A stretch of 42,512 nt of DNA from an uncultured Lachnospiraceae bacterium (GTDB taxonomy: Bacteria > Bacillota > Clostridia > Lachnospirales > Lachnospiraceae): NCBI GenBank assembly GCA_946616835.1, contig CAMOJK010000013.1, forward strand, positions 1 through 42,512. Reading direction: 5' to 3'. The notes under the pieces were generated by a model. That model searched no databases and was not told where the DNA came from. It saw only the letters and a program-made list of their open reading frames with translations. Position 1 is the first letter of the stretch; each line of letters starts with the position of its first letter. Below are positions 8,320-16,830 of the stretch, piece by piece. Both the position numbers and the translations under genes were made by a program.

Positions 8320-9198
8320 ATGGAAGAAAAAGCTTTCAAAACAATCGATGAGCAACTCGTAATTCTCAAGTCACGCGGGCTGAAAGTAGTCGATGAACAG
8401 AAAGCAAAAGATTTTCTGTTCAATAACAATTATTATCGTATAAGCGGTTATTCTCTTACTCTTCGCAAGAACGATGTCTTTTCCCCCAATGCCACATTTC
8501 AGAATATTGTAGATATATACAATTTCGACCATGAATTCAGGCATATCCTCCTTGAATATCTCGAAACCATCGAAGTCAGAATGAAGTCAATCTATGCCTA
8601 TGAATTCACAAAAGTTCATGGTGCAACAGGATATCTTAATGATGCATTTTTCACCAATGCCGCAAAGCACGCAGAAATCATTAATAAAGCCGAACAACAA
8701 AAAACATCCCGGCTCCCGCATGAAGCATACCTTAAACACTTTGTGAAGGATCTTCAACAGGATGTACCACTTTGGGCATATGTCGATCTGCTGACCATCG
8801 CTGATATTTCTTTTCTATATGCTATTTCAGAACCAGCGATCAAGGCTTCAGTCGCTAATGCTTTTGGTTTTACAATGAGTCGAAACACTGAGATACTCGG
8901 CAACTTCATGCACAGTATGACAATAATCCGAAACTTATGCGCCCATGGAAGTCGTCTCTACAATCGTCTCTTTGAACAGAAGCCCTCTCTGAATAAAAAA
9001 GAAAAGGCTTTACTTATTACAAAAGATGGACATATCGACAACTCGCATCTTTATGGTTTCATCCTTATAATGAGAAGACTTCTTCAAAAAAATGACTTTT
9101 CTTCACTGAAAGATGCTATAATAAGATTGACGGAAAAATATCCCTTTGTCCGGATGTCATACTACGGATTCCGTGATGATTGGCAAGACAAATTATAA
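8320..9198 (+). CDS. Abi_2/AbiF-type abortive infection protein (HEPN)
   Basis: 292 residues, start chosen at the ATG at 8320, nine bases after AGGAG. The N-terminus (TIDEQLVILKSRGLKV, then NNNYYRISGYSLTLR) and the middle (FDHEFRHILLEYLETIEVRMKSIYAYEF) are typical of the Abi_2 family (AbiD/AbiF). The HEPN-type ribonuclease motif is RNLCAHGSRLYNR, with Arg204 and His209 as RxxxxH-like residues. Members abort phage infection, probably by RNA cleavage or nucleotide transfer. The gene interrupts an otherwise metabolic island and has its own promoter and strong terminator, which suggests a mobile defence cargo. Structured RNA candidates flank it on both sides. Confidence 0.88.
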   Translation: MEEKAFKTIDEQLVILKSRGLKVVDEQKAKDFLFNNNYYRISGYSLTLRKNDVFSPNATFQNIVDIYNFDHEFRHILLEYLETIEVRMKSIYAYEFTKVHGATGYLNDAFFTNAAKHAEIINKAEQQKTSRLPHEAYLKHFVKDLQQDVPLWAYVDLLTIADISFLYAISEPAIKASVANAFGFTMSRNTEILGNFMHSMTIIRNLCAHGSRLYNRLFEQKPSLNKKEKALLITKDGHIDNSHLYGFILIMRRLLQKNDFSSLKDAIIRLTEKYPFVRMSYYGFRDDWQDKL

Positions 9199-9204
9199 CG
9201 AACA

Positions 9205-9279
9205 TCCCCCACGAGCCTTCGGGCGCAATACTGTGGGTGATCTGATCCGGGAGCAGGAAACTGCTTCCGGATATTTTTT
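9205..9279 (+). terminator. Structured 3' element and Rho-independent terminator after the Abi_2 gene
   Basis: First a compound hairpin: CCCAC (9208-9212) pairs with GTGGG (9233-9237) and encloses GCC-TTCG-GGC (9215-9224). Eight bases later comes a strong terminator: ATCCGGGAGCAG (9245-9256), GAAA loop, CTGCTTCCGGAT (9261-9272), then A and six T. The two-hairpin arrangement is more than a terminator needs and could be a separate small RNA partner of the Abi_2 protein. Confidence 0.8.
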
Positions 9280-9537
9280 CACTCACCTTTGAAACAAGAG
9301 CACATTCTAAAAACGGCTGTTTTTTATCTACCGCTATGATAGAGAGTGTATGCGCCATCTTTCAGCCAACGGAGAATCAGGTTTCAATGTTTATCGAGAT
9401 GTTCGTTGGCCGTCTCCCAATTTATATCCGTAACTCACTTACGATGGCAGTTTTGACAGCTTGAATACACTATCTGATTACCTGTATTATTGATTTCTCA
9501 AGGTACAAAGCCTATTTGGGGTATGGAATGTTTTAGT
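9280..9537. other. Non-coding stretch between Abi_2 terminator and HAD gene terminator
   Basis: No supported gene. One inverted repeat is visible, GCCAACG (9365-9371) with CGTTGGC (9404-9410). A TTGACA lies near 9453 but has no convincing -10 or gene downstream. Short open frames here lack ribosome binding sites and overlap terminators. Confidence 0.5.
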
Positions 9538-9574
9538 AAAAAAGATTATTCTTTCCACGAGAATAATCTTTTTT
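9538..9574. terminator. Bidirectional Rho-independent terminator
   Basis: AAAAAAGATTATTCT and AGAATAATCTTTTTT are perfect 15-base arms separated by TTCCACG. Reading the minus strand it terminates the pectinesterase-HAD unit just after the HAD stop at 9600; reading the plus strand it backs up the Abi_2 terminator. Confidence 0.9.
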
Positions 9575-9599
9575 ATGTCAGATCAGAATATATAGATTC

Positions 9600-10202
9600 T
9601 TACTGATTTATGATTTCGCTGAGTCTGGCAGATGCATCTTCATATCCGGTAAATACTATACCTTTTATCCCAAGCTTTTCAGCACCGATCACATTTTCTT
9701 CCGTATCATCGATAAACACACATTCTTCTGCTTTCAGGTCATACCGGTTTAACAGGATCTTATATATCTCCGGATCAGGCTTTGCTACGCCCTCCCTAAA
9801 CGAATAGACACACCCATCAAATTTCTCTACAAAAGATATACAGTCGTAGCACTGCTCGTATCCGGCAGGTGTAAAATTAGTGATGCAGTAAAGCTTATAA
9901 CCGGCATCTTTCAGCGCACTTATCCAGCCCTCGGTGTAGTCATATCTGCCCATAATTCCAGAACACGAATCATAGGCTTTACGCAGTTCAGCTGCAATAT
10001 CAGGATCTGTACTGATAAAACCATTCATTGCTTCCTCATATGTAAGCTTCCCCTTTTCATATTCAGTCCAGTACGGCGTCATGGCGGAAGCCTTGATAAT
10101 CCTTTTTATCATCGATCCGTCAAAACCTTTTTCCGCAAGAAACTCTTTAAATCTGAAAGGAGCCAGGACATTGCTGATGTCAAAGACTATATTCTTTACC
10201 AT
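9600..10202 (-). CDS. HAD superfamily IA hydrolase (YihX-like phosphatase)
   Basis: 200 residues, full length for the family. Motif I is FDISNVLAPF: the nucleophile Asp is present, and the second Asp of DxD is replaced (DIS), as in YihX-type sugar-phosphate phosphatases (DLG). Motif II is ITNF, motif III Lys is in VAKPDPEIY, and motif IV is FIDDTEEN. The likely role is dephosphorylation of a small sugar phosphate. It follows the pectinesterase gene by 18 bases on the same strand, so the two are probably cotranscribed. A link with pectin use is only positional. Confidence 0.85.
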   Translation of the reverse strand: MVKNIVFDISNVLAPFRFKEFLAEKGFDGSMIKRIIKASAMTPYWTEYEKGKLTYEEAMNGFISTDPDIAAELRKAYDSCSGIMGRYDYTEGWISALKDAGYKLYCITNFTPAGYEQCYDCISFVEKFDGCVYSFREGVAKPDPEIYKILLNRYDLKAEECVFIDDTEENVIGAEKLGIKGIVFTGYEDASARLSEIINQ

Positions 10203-10220
10203 TCTATTCTCCTTATCACT

Positions 10221-10976
10221 TTATCCCCTGAGCACCCACGGCAGGCGGGACATTTTGTCTGCTCCGGGGCCGTATGAGCCGCGCTCTTCGAATACCACTC
10301 CGCCGAGAATACCGCGGCCGTTCCAGTCTGCAAAACCTTCCGGATGAATATGGGCATCCAGATAGCAGTCTTCAAGCAAAACTTTTGCATTCTCTCTCCA
10401 GGGGCGGCCTATGTAGCAGCTTCCATCCGCAACATTCTCCGTACGGAGGAATTTGCAGCGCCTTGCTACGAAACCGGTCTCAACATCCTTTGGAGTACAG
10501 GGGGCAAACACATAGCCGGGCTCGATATTAACAAACTCACAGTCATCAAAGTATGCTGTTGCACCACCGAATATAAAATCTACACCACCTTCTATACGGC
10601 AGCGTTTAAAGTGCACTGTCCTTGGAATCCTCGGTGTCACCTGTCTTGCACCGAGAAACCCATCCTTCTGTACTTCCTTAACGGGAAGAGGCGCAAGGAA
10701 TAATGTATCCTGATGTCCCTTTAATACACAATCCTCCAATGAAATATCATCACCATCCAGATAAAGAGCAATCGCCTGCCCCACCTGCTTTCCAGGTCCT
10801 GCAGTATTTTCAAAAGTGCAGTTTTTGAAGACAGCACGGTCTCCATAAACCCTTAAAGTGGATGTGCGGAATGTCCCATAGGGACGGCCATCAGGGTGGA
10901 TCGCATATGCACCGGTATCACCTGTATAATATTCTCCCTCAACAACTATATCCGATTCTTCCAGTATTGTCTGCAT
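10221..10976 (-). CDS. Pectin methylesterase (CE8), short N-terminus, no signal peptide
   Basis: 251 residues; right-handed beta-helix pectinesterase that removes methyl esters from homogalacturonan. The four catalytic regions are all present: VGQAIAL (Gln), GHQDTLF (Asp), GGVDFIFGGA (nucleophilic Asp) and YIGRPW (Arg). Compared with usual CE8 domains of about 290-300 residues, the first 50-80 residues (first helix coils) are missing: the protein begins where homologues already read 'kTIL...'. The start is real, with GGAAGGAGT five bases upstream and an in-frame TAA further up, so the gene is N-terminally short rather than mis-called. Lack of a secretion signal suggests action on imported oligomers in the cytoplasm. 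It is followed by the HAD gene. Confidence 0.85.
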   Translation of the reverse strand: MQTILEESDIVVEGEYYTGDTGAYAIHPDGRPYGTFRTSTLRVYGDRAVFKNCTFENTAGPGKQVGQAIALYLDGDDISLEDCVLKGHQDTLFLAPLPVKEVQKDGFLGARQVTPRIPRTVHFKRCRIEGGVDFIFGGATAYFDDCEFVNIEPGYVFAPCTPKDVETGFVARRCKFLRTENVADGSCYIGRPWRENAKVLLEDCYLDAHIHPEGFADWNGRGILGGVVFEERGSYGPGADKMSRLPWVLRG

Positions 10977-11157
10977 ATTTACTCCTTCCGTTACAAAACT
11001 TTTTTACTGTTCAGGATCGTTCTTACTTTTAGTTGAGCAGTCCTTAATCAATGATCTACTCTATGTGAATAGGCACAGATTTTGAGATTTTGTATTGAAA
11101 TGCACCTCTTGAAGCTGTCAAAATTGTCGTTTGTTATATTTTTGACTCAGCATATAT

Positions 11158-11194
11158 AAAACCGCAGACTTTTTAGTTTATAGTCTGCGGTTTT
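11158..11194. terminator. Terminator after ackA
   Basis: AAAACCGCAGACT and AGTCTGCGGTTTT arms around an AT-rich loop. On the minus strand the stem is followed by TTTTATA, about 55 bases after the ackA stop codon, so it probably ends the seven-gene uxaC-to-ackA operon. A TGTCAA at 11116-11121 (TTGACA on the minus strand) could be the -35 of the pectinesterase unit, though its -10 is weak. Confidence 0.85.
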
Positions 11195-11249
11195 CACATT
11201 ATTGCAATTATCCTGAAAAAATATTAGCAATAGTCTTGTTATATTCTTC

Positions 11250-12443
11250 TTATAACAGTGCCAATGTCTGTCTTGCAATAGACAGTTCTTCATTTGTAGG
11301 AACAACCATCACTGTCACTTTGCTCTCAGGCTCTGTAATCACTTTTTCTTCACCGCGCACCTTATTAGCTTCCTCATTAACCACAGCTCCAAGGAATCCT
11401 AAATATGAACATACATCTGCGCGTACACCTGCACTGTTCTCTCCGATACCTGCAGTAAATGCGATCACATCCACACCCTGCATTGCTATTGCATATGAAC
11501 CGATATACTTAGCTACACGGTAGCAATATGCACTTAATGCAAGTTTTGCAAGCTTGTTCCCCTTTTCCGCAGCATCATCAAGATCACGGAAATCACTGGA
11601 AAGTCCGCCGGAAAGTCCCAGTACACCTGACTTTTTATTAAGCACCGTATTCATCTCCGATGAAGACAGCCCCTCCTTTTCACAGAGGAAATCAAGAATA
11701 GCAGGATCAAGATCACCGGAACGGGTTCCCATAATAAGACCTTCCAAAGGAGTCAGTCCCATTGAGGTATCGATACATTTTCCATTCTTTACTGCTGAAA
11801 CGCTGGCTCCATTTCCCAGGTGACATACTATGATCTTCAGATCTTCCCTTTTCTTTCCAAGGATCTCAGCAGCACGGGCAGAAACATAATCATGGCTTGT
11901 ACCGTGGAAACCATAACGCCGGATCTTGTACTTCTCATAGTACTCGTAAGGAATACCATACATATATGCCTTCTCCGGCATTGTCTGATGAAATGCCGTA
12001 TCAAATACTGCCACCTGCTTAACGCCCGGCATATTTTCAGCACAGGCATGTATACCGATAAGGTTTGCAGGATTGTGCAGCGGTGCCAGTGCACTCAGCT
12101 CCTCGATGTCCTTTATCACGCTGTCATCTATGACAACTGCCCTATTGAATTTTTCCCCACCATGCACTACTCTGTGTCCCACAGCTCCGATTTCGGACAG
12201 TGAACCTATAACGCCGTGCTCAGCATCCAGCAGTGCCTCGATCACGAGACGAACCGCCTCCTTATGGTCAGGCATGGGTACTTCAAGCTTTACTTTGTCC
12301 TTTCCTGCAGGCGTATGTGTAAGCAAGCTTCCGTCGATTCCTATACGCTCGGCAAGTCCCTTTGCCAGTACGGACTCATTATCGGAATTAATGAGCTGAT
12401 ACTTCAAAGATGAGCTGCCACAGTTTATAACCAAAATGTTCAT
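11250..12443 (-). CDS. ackA: Acetate kinase
   Basis: 397 residues, full length. It converts acetyl phosphate and ADP to acetate and ATP in the cytoplasm. Diagnostic segments are the N-terminal phosphate-binding [56 protein letters not shown] and HLGNGASV. It is the last gene of the uronate operon, 24 bases after dhuI, and is separated from pta by dhuI and kduI. This placement couples pyruvate from the KDPG pathway to acetate and ATP formation. Whether the genome has a second housekeeping ackA cannot be seen here. Confidence 0.97.
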   Translation of the reverse strand: MNILVINCGSSSLKYQLINSDNESVLAKGLAERIGIDGSLLTHTPAGKDKVKLEVPMPDHKEAVRLVIEALLDAEHGVIGSLSEIGAVGHRVVHGGEKFNRAVVIDDSVIKDIEELSALAPLHNPANLIGIHACAENMPGVKQVAVFDTAFHQTMPEKAYMYGIPYEYYEKYKIRRYGFHGTSHDYVSARAAEILGKKREDLKIIVCHLGNGASVSAVKNGKCIDTSMGLTPLEGLIMGTRSGDLDPAILDFLCEKEGLSSSEMNTVLNKKSGVLGLSGGLSSDFRDLDDAAEKGNKLAKLALSAYCYRVAKYIGSYAIAMQGVDVIAFTAGIGENSAGVRADVCSYLGFLGAVVNEEANKVRGEEKVITEPESKVTVMVVPTNEELSIARQTLALL

Positions 12444-12467
12444 CTTAATATTTCTCCTTTGCTGTGA

Positions 12468-13106
12468 TCAGGACTTGAGTTCCTTTACCAATGCGATAAG
12501 CTTCTCATCCTTTGCGGACGCAGAGAAAAGCTCATCAAACTTCTCGCCTGCGATCGCACCTTTCACAAGCTCCCTGTCAAGGCTTTTCAGGATCTCATCA
12601 AGAGGCTTGAATGCCTGCTCCCTTACGCCGTCAAGGATCTTCTTATTACGCTGTTCAGGCACTACCCTCTCCTTGGGATATCCACCGCCAAAGGGTTCGG
12701 AAAAAAGCTTTTCAAAAATATATTCCAGATTAAGATCTCCGCCCCATCCAAAACCGAGGGCAAAAGGAATGGCAATTGCATTGCCGTCATTGATCTGTGC
12801 AAATGTATATGCATCAAGAGGATTTGTCACATGTCCGCAAATAACTCCCGGAAAAGAATTAAGCGCAAGCATAGCACCTTCGCCTGTGCCGCATCCGGTA
12901 ACAACAAAATCAGCCGCGCCGGAATTGAGCAGAATCGCTGCCAGGATACCATTCTGTACATAGGTGAGCTGTGCTTTATCATCAGCACTGTACATTCCGT
13001 AATTATCAACATCGTATCCCTTTTCATCCGCTACTTTTTTAAGGGCATTGTATATGATACCGTTTTTTGCAGCCTGCGAATTTTCATTTATAAGTGCAAT
13101 TTTCAT
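12468..13106 (-). CDS. dhuI: RpiB/LacAB-type 4-deoxy-5-hexosulose-uronate isomerase (DhuI-like)
   Basis: 212 residues, longer than ordinary RpiB (about 150). The N-terminal RpiB fold has MKIALINENSQAAKN and the active-site loop VVTGCGTGEGAMLALNSFPGVICGH. The C-terminal extension carries GGGYPKERVVPEQRN. It closely resembles my recall of streptococcal DhuI, an RpiB-family isomerase of glycosaminoglycan breakdown that turns DKI into DKII, the same reaction as KduI. It lies directly after kduI (48-base gap) in the operon, so two unrelated isomerases for one step are encoded together. One may serve galacturonate-derived and the other a differently configured product. The family is clear; the substrate is inferred. 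Confidence 0.8.
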   Translation of the reverse strand: MKIALINENSQAAKNGIIYNALKKVADEKGYDVDNYGMYSADDKAQLTYVQNGILAAILLNSGAADFVVTGCGTGEGAMLALNSFPGVICGHVTNPLDAYTFAQINDGNAIAIPFALGFGWGGDLNLEYIFEKLFSEPFGGGYPKERVVPEQRNKKILDGVREQAFKPLDEILKSLDRELVKGAIAGEKFDELFSASAKDEKLIALVKELKS

Positions 13107-13154
13107 TTTCTCTCCTTCCGCCGCTTTGCGGCATCAATGGTAACTGCTCAGAAT

Positions 13155-14018
13155 TTATAACAGATCCTGATTCCTCACATCATCCATATCATCAAAGTCC
13201 TGGTTTTCTCCGACCATGCCCCAGATGAAGGTATAATTTCTGGAACCTGCTCCGGAATGTATGGACCAGCTAGGTGATATTACAGCCTGCTCATTTCTCA
13301 TAACGATATGACGTGTCTCCTGAGGCTCGCCCATATAGTGCATTACGAAAGCATCCTCCGGAAGATCAAAATAAAGGTATACTTCCATGCGTCTGTCATG
13401 TGTGTGACAAGGCATTGTGTTCCAAACGCTTCCGGGTTCAAGACAGGTCATTCCCATCTCCAGCTGGCAGCTCTCTACCTGTCCAGGAAGAATGTACTTA
13501 TTTATGGTACGCCTGTTGGCATCCTCCACTGTACCCAGGTGTTTCTTGTTTTCATCCTTTATTACTACTTCGCCCTCACCCGCTACACCTTCACGCTTAA
13601 TGAGCACTGTAGGATAAGTGGTATGAGCAGGTGCGGAATTGATATAGAACTTTGCAGGTGCGGATGAGTCAATGCTTTCAAAAGTGATATCCTTTGCACC
13701 CATACCGATATACATGCCGTTTCGGCTCTCTACCTCATATTTTTTACCGTCAATGGTGATAACACCCGCACCGCCTATATTGATAACTCCCATTTCCCTT
13801 CTCTCGAGGAAATATGATGCACGAAGCTCATCGCCGGCTTCAAGCTTTAATACCTTTCCCACAGGCATCGCCGAGCCTGTGATAATACGGTCTATATGAC
13901 TGTAAACAAGATAAATCTCGTCCTCATGAAAAACCTTCTCTATAAGGAATTCCTCACGAAGCCTCTTTGTATCGTAATGTTTCACATCCCTGGGTGATGC
14001 TGCGGTTCTTAATTCCAT
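13155..14018 (-). CDS. kduI: 4-deoxy-L-threo-5-hexosulose-uronate ketol-isomerase
   Basis: 287 residues when started at the ATG at 14018, preceded by AAAGGGG; an upstream in-frame ATG at 14063 has no good site. KduI is a zinc-dependent cupin that isomerises 5-keto-4-deoxyuronate (DKI) to 2,5-diketo-3-deoxygluconate (DKII), which KduD then reduces. Metal-ligand region: [21 protein letters not shown]. The N-terminus [24 protein letters not shown] and the C-terminal [19 protein letters not shown] are family hallmarks. It lies between pta and dhuI in the uxaC-to-ackA operon. Confidence 0.96.
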   Translation of the reverse strand: MELRTAASPRDVKHYDTKRLREEFLIEKVFHEDEIYLVYSHIDRIITGSAMPVGKVLKLEAGDELRASYFLERREMGVINIGGAGVITIDGKKYEVESRNGMYIGMGAKDITFESIDSSAPAKFYINSAPAHTTYPTVLIKREGVAGEGEVVIKDENKKHLGTVEDANRRTINKYILPGQVESCQLEMGMTCLEPGSVWNTMPCHTHDRRMEVYLYFDLPEDAFVMHYMGEPQETRHIVMRNEQAVISPSWSIHSGAGSRNYTFIWGMVGENQDFDDMDDVRNQDLL

Positions 14019-14132
14019 TTTCTTACCCCTTTCATGTTTTATCTTCAGCCATCCGTCAGTCACTGGATCATATAATCGATCCGTGTGTCATCCTGATGCA
14101 GTTATTGTTCATAAAATGTAATCAAAGTACTG

Positions 14133-14159
14133 GATATACTGTTACTGTAACAGTATATC
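14133..14159. repeat. Perfect 27-base palindromic hairpin at the pta stop codon
   Basis: GATATACTGTTAC (14133-14145) and GTAACAGTATATC (14147-14159) are exact inverted repeats around a single T. As RNA it gives a 12-bp stem with a CUG loop. Its 5' arm on the minus strand includes part of the pta stop codon (14158-14160). No U-tract follows before kduI. It could set the pta/kduI ratio by processing, or be a protein-binding dyad. Confidence 0.75.
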
Positions 14160-15144
14160 AGGTCAGCGCAGCTGTGATTATTGCCATTGAATAAACTTCC
14201 AGGGCGTTGCAGCCGCGTGAAAGGTCATTAACCTGTGCATTTAAGCCCAGCAGGATAGGTCCGTATGCTTCGAAATTACCCATACGCTGTGCTATCTTGT
14301 AACCAAGGTTTCCGGCATTGATATCCGGGAAAATAAATGTATTTGCATATCCTGCAACCTTTGAATCAGGAGCTTTCTGTCTTGCTACGCGGGGTGAAAC
14401 AGCAGCATCGAACTGAAGCTCACCATCGATGGGAACATCAGGGAATTCCTCTTTTGCCTTTGCTGCTGCATTGCGCATCTTGTCAACAGAGTCTCCCTTG
14501 CCTGAACCCAGGGTTGAATAGCTCAAAAATGCAACCTTGGGATCAATGCCGAATATCCTTGCACAGTTGATGGTCTCACCACAGATCTCAACCAGCTCAT
14601 CTTCTGAAGGCTGAATATTTATTGCACAGTCAGCCATAGCAAGCACTTCGTTTTCACCGGTTGCACTGGGACGTACCAGAATGAAGCAGGAGCTTACAAT
14701 GGAATTGCGTGGCTTTGTCTTTATGATCTGAAGTGCAGGACGAACAGTATCTGCAGTTGAGTATGTAGCACCGCCAAGCAGGCAGTCTGCAATGCCCATC
14801 TTTACAAGCATGGTACCGAAATAATTACGCTGCTCCATAAGCTTGGCTGCCTTTTCCATAGTCATGCCTTTTTCCTTACGGATCTCGTAGAATTCCTTTA
14901 TAACTTCTTCCTTATTTTCATATGTAAGAGGATTGATGATATGTGCACCGCGGATATTGAAGCCTGCCTCTTCCGCAGCATCTGCTACCACTTTCTCATC
15001 ACCCAAAAGGATAGGTGTAAGGAAGCTGCTCGCAAGAAGACGTGATGCAGCCTCAAGTATACGGGGATCTTCACCCTCCGTAAGTACGATCTTCTTGGGA
15101 TTCTCTTTTAATTTCTGTATCATTGCTCCAAAACCAAACATCAT
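14158..15144 (-). CDS. pta: Phosphate acetyltransferase
   Basis: 328 residues, the short class I Pta that consists only of the catalytic PTA_PTB domain. It converts acetyl-CoA and phosphate to acetyl phosphate. Supporting segments: KKIVLTEGEDPRILEAA near the N-terminus, MGIADCLLGGATYSTADTVRPALQIIKT in the middle, and GSGKGDSVDKMRNAA, ANTFIFPDINAGNLGYKIAQR and GPILLGLNAQVNDLSRGC at the C-terminus. AGGAGG precedes two adjacent ATG codons, either of which may serve. It sits in the uronate operon between uxaA and kduI; its partner ackA is three genes downstream. Confidence 0.96.
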   Translation of the reverse strand: MMFGFGAMIQKLKENPKKIVLTEGEDPRILEAASRLLASSFLTPILLGDEKVVADAAEEAGFNIRGAHIINPLTYENKEEVIKEFYEIRKEKGMTMEKAAKLMEQRNYFGTMLVKMGIADCLLGGATYSTADTVRPALQIIKTKPRNSIVSSCFILVRPSATGENEVLAMADCAINIQPSEDELVEICGETINCARIFGIDPKVAFLSYSTLGSGKGDSVDKMRNAAAKAKEEFPDVPIDGELQFDAAVSPRVARQKAPDSKVAGYANTFIFPDINAGNLGYKIAQRMGNFEAYGPILLGLNAQVNDLSRGCNALEVYSMAIITAALT

Positions 15145-15212
15145 ATATTCCTCCTGATTTTTTGTTTTTCTCAGTATATGTTAATCAATACAAAACACTT
15201 ATTCAGCCGTAC

Positions 15213-16691
15213 TTACAGGACTACTCCGTCCTTAAAGATCGAAATCTCCCGAATACCTTTTTCTTCCGTCTTTGTCTGCTTTCCGCTTGCGATCTCCATC
15301 ACGAAATCAAGCAGCCTCTCACCGGCAGCATCCAGATCTTCACCTTCAGCAACAGTTCCTGCATTAAAGTCTATCCATGAGGATTTTTTCTCATAAAGAG
15401 CCGTATTCGTGGATATCTTTACCGTAGGTGCCGGTGCTCCGAAAGGTGTGCCGCGTCCGGTTGTAAAAAGTATCATATGTGCTCCCGCTGCAGTAAGATC
15501 CGTTGCGGATACAAGGTCATTACCGGGACCGCTTAATACATTCAGTCCTTTCTTGGTCACAGGCTCAGCATACTCAAGCACATCTACGATCTGGGCACTT
15601 CCACCCTTCTGTACGCATCCGCAGGACTTATCTTCCAGCGTGGTAATACCGCCCTCTTTATTTCCCGGGCTCGGATTCTCGTATACTACCTGACCGTGGC
15701 TTACGAAATAATCCTTGAAGTCATTGACCATACCTACAGCTTTTTCAAATACCTGTTCATTTTCACAGCGAGAGAAAAGAATATTCTCTGCACCAAACAT
15801 TTCAGGCACTTCAGTCAGTACAGTGGAGCCTCCCAGTGAGATCAGCCTATCAGAGAAACGTCCCACAGTGGGATTGGCCGTGATTCCGGAGAGTCCGTCA
15901 CTGCCGCCGCACTTCATTCCTATCACCAGCTCGCTTGCGGGAATCTCTTCTCTTTTAAACGAAGAAGCATAAGCAGCAAGCTCTTTTATGATCTTTACGC
16001 CTTCTCCAACATCATCACTTACATCCTGGCAGCGCAGGAATTTTACGCGTTCCGGATCATACTCACCCAGTTCTTTAAGGAATATCTCATGAGTCAGATT
16101 TTCACATCCAAGCTCCAGACAGAGCACTCCTGCCGCATTTGGATGTCTTACCAGCGCTGCGAGCAGTCTCTTGGTCTGATCGAGATCTCCGCCAAGCTGT
16201 GAACAACCAAAGGGATGAGGGAATGTATATATACCTTCAACACTTCCGCTTACCAGATCCTGAGTCTGCTCTACGATCTGCTTTGCTATGCCGTTAACAC
16301 AGCCCACTATCGGAATGATCCAGATTTCATTTCTGATAGCAGCTCTTCCGTCTTTTCTTCTGTATCCCAGGAATGTTCTCTTTGCCGTATCGGGAAGATC
16401 GTATGTCTTGTGATCATATACATACTCACCGCCTTCTTTAAGCGTAGTCTTTACATTGTGAGTATGAACCCAATCACCCTCTGCAATATCGGCTGTAGCC
16501 GAAGCAATGGTATTGCCGTATTTAACAACATTCTCACCGCTTGCAATGGCCGTAAGCGCAATCTTGTGCCCCCGGCGGATTTCTTCATTTGCAAGGATTT
16601 TCTTGCCATCTACCGTTACTTCTGCACCTTTAGGAATATCTTCAAGTGCAACGGCCACATTATCTGACGGATGTATTTTGATCAGCTGCAT
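15213..16691 (-). CDS. uxaA: Altronate dehydratase
   Basis: 492 residues, the full fused form. The N-terminal SAF-like domain (about 1-95, MQLIKIHPSDNVAVALEDIPKGAEVTV) is joined to the large UxaA catalytic domain. Visible family segments are FLGYRRKDGRAAIRNEIWIIPIVGCVN, PHPFGCSQLGGD, LELGCENLTHE, GMKCGGSDGLSGITANP and LEDKSCGCVQKGG, which carry the conserved cysteines thought to bind iron. It dehydrates D-altronate to KDG. Cytoplasmic; third enzyme of the galacturonate (Ashwell) route, directly following uxaB in the operon and feeding the kdgK kinases. Confidence 0.96.
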   Translation of the reverse strand: MQLIKIHPSDNVAVALEDIPKGAEVTVDGKKILANEEIRRGHKIALTAIASGENVVKYGNTIASATADIAEGDWVHTHNVKTTLKEGGEYVYDHKTYDLPDTAKRTFLGYRRKDGRAAIRNEIWIIPIVGCVNGIAKQIVEQTQDLVSGSVEGIYTFPHPFGCSQLGGDLDQTKRLLAALVRHPNAAGVLCLELGCENLTHEIFLKELGEYDPERVKFLRCQDVSDDVGEGVKIIKELAAYASSFKREEIPASELVIGMKCGGSDGLSGITANPTVGRFSDRLISLGGSTVLTEVPEMFGAENILFSRCENEQVFEKAVGMVNDFKDYFVSHGQVVYENPSPGNKEGGITTLEDKSCGCVQKGGSAQIVDVLEYAEPVTKKGLNVLSGPGNDLVSATDLTAAGAHMILFTTGRGTPFGAPAPTVKISTNTALYEKKSSWIDFNAGTVAEGEDLDAAGERLLDFVMEIASGKQTKTEEKGIREISIFKDGVVL

Positions 16692-16830
16692 ATATCAAGC
16701 CTTTCTTTATATATTATGATTAACTCTCAAAAAATAGCTTACAACTTTCCTGTTTATTATGTTTCGTACTTATGAAACGCTTATTATTCAGTACGTTTTA
16801 CAGGACACATTCTTAGTGCCGGCATCTTCA

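Noticed and set aside
9116-9358. 80-codon minus-strand frame after the Abi_2 gene
   Set aside because: It overlaps the Abi_2 3' end and two hairpins including a strong terminator; no ribosome binding site.
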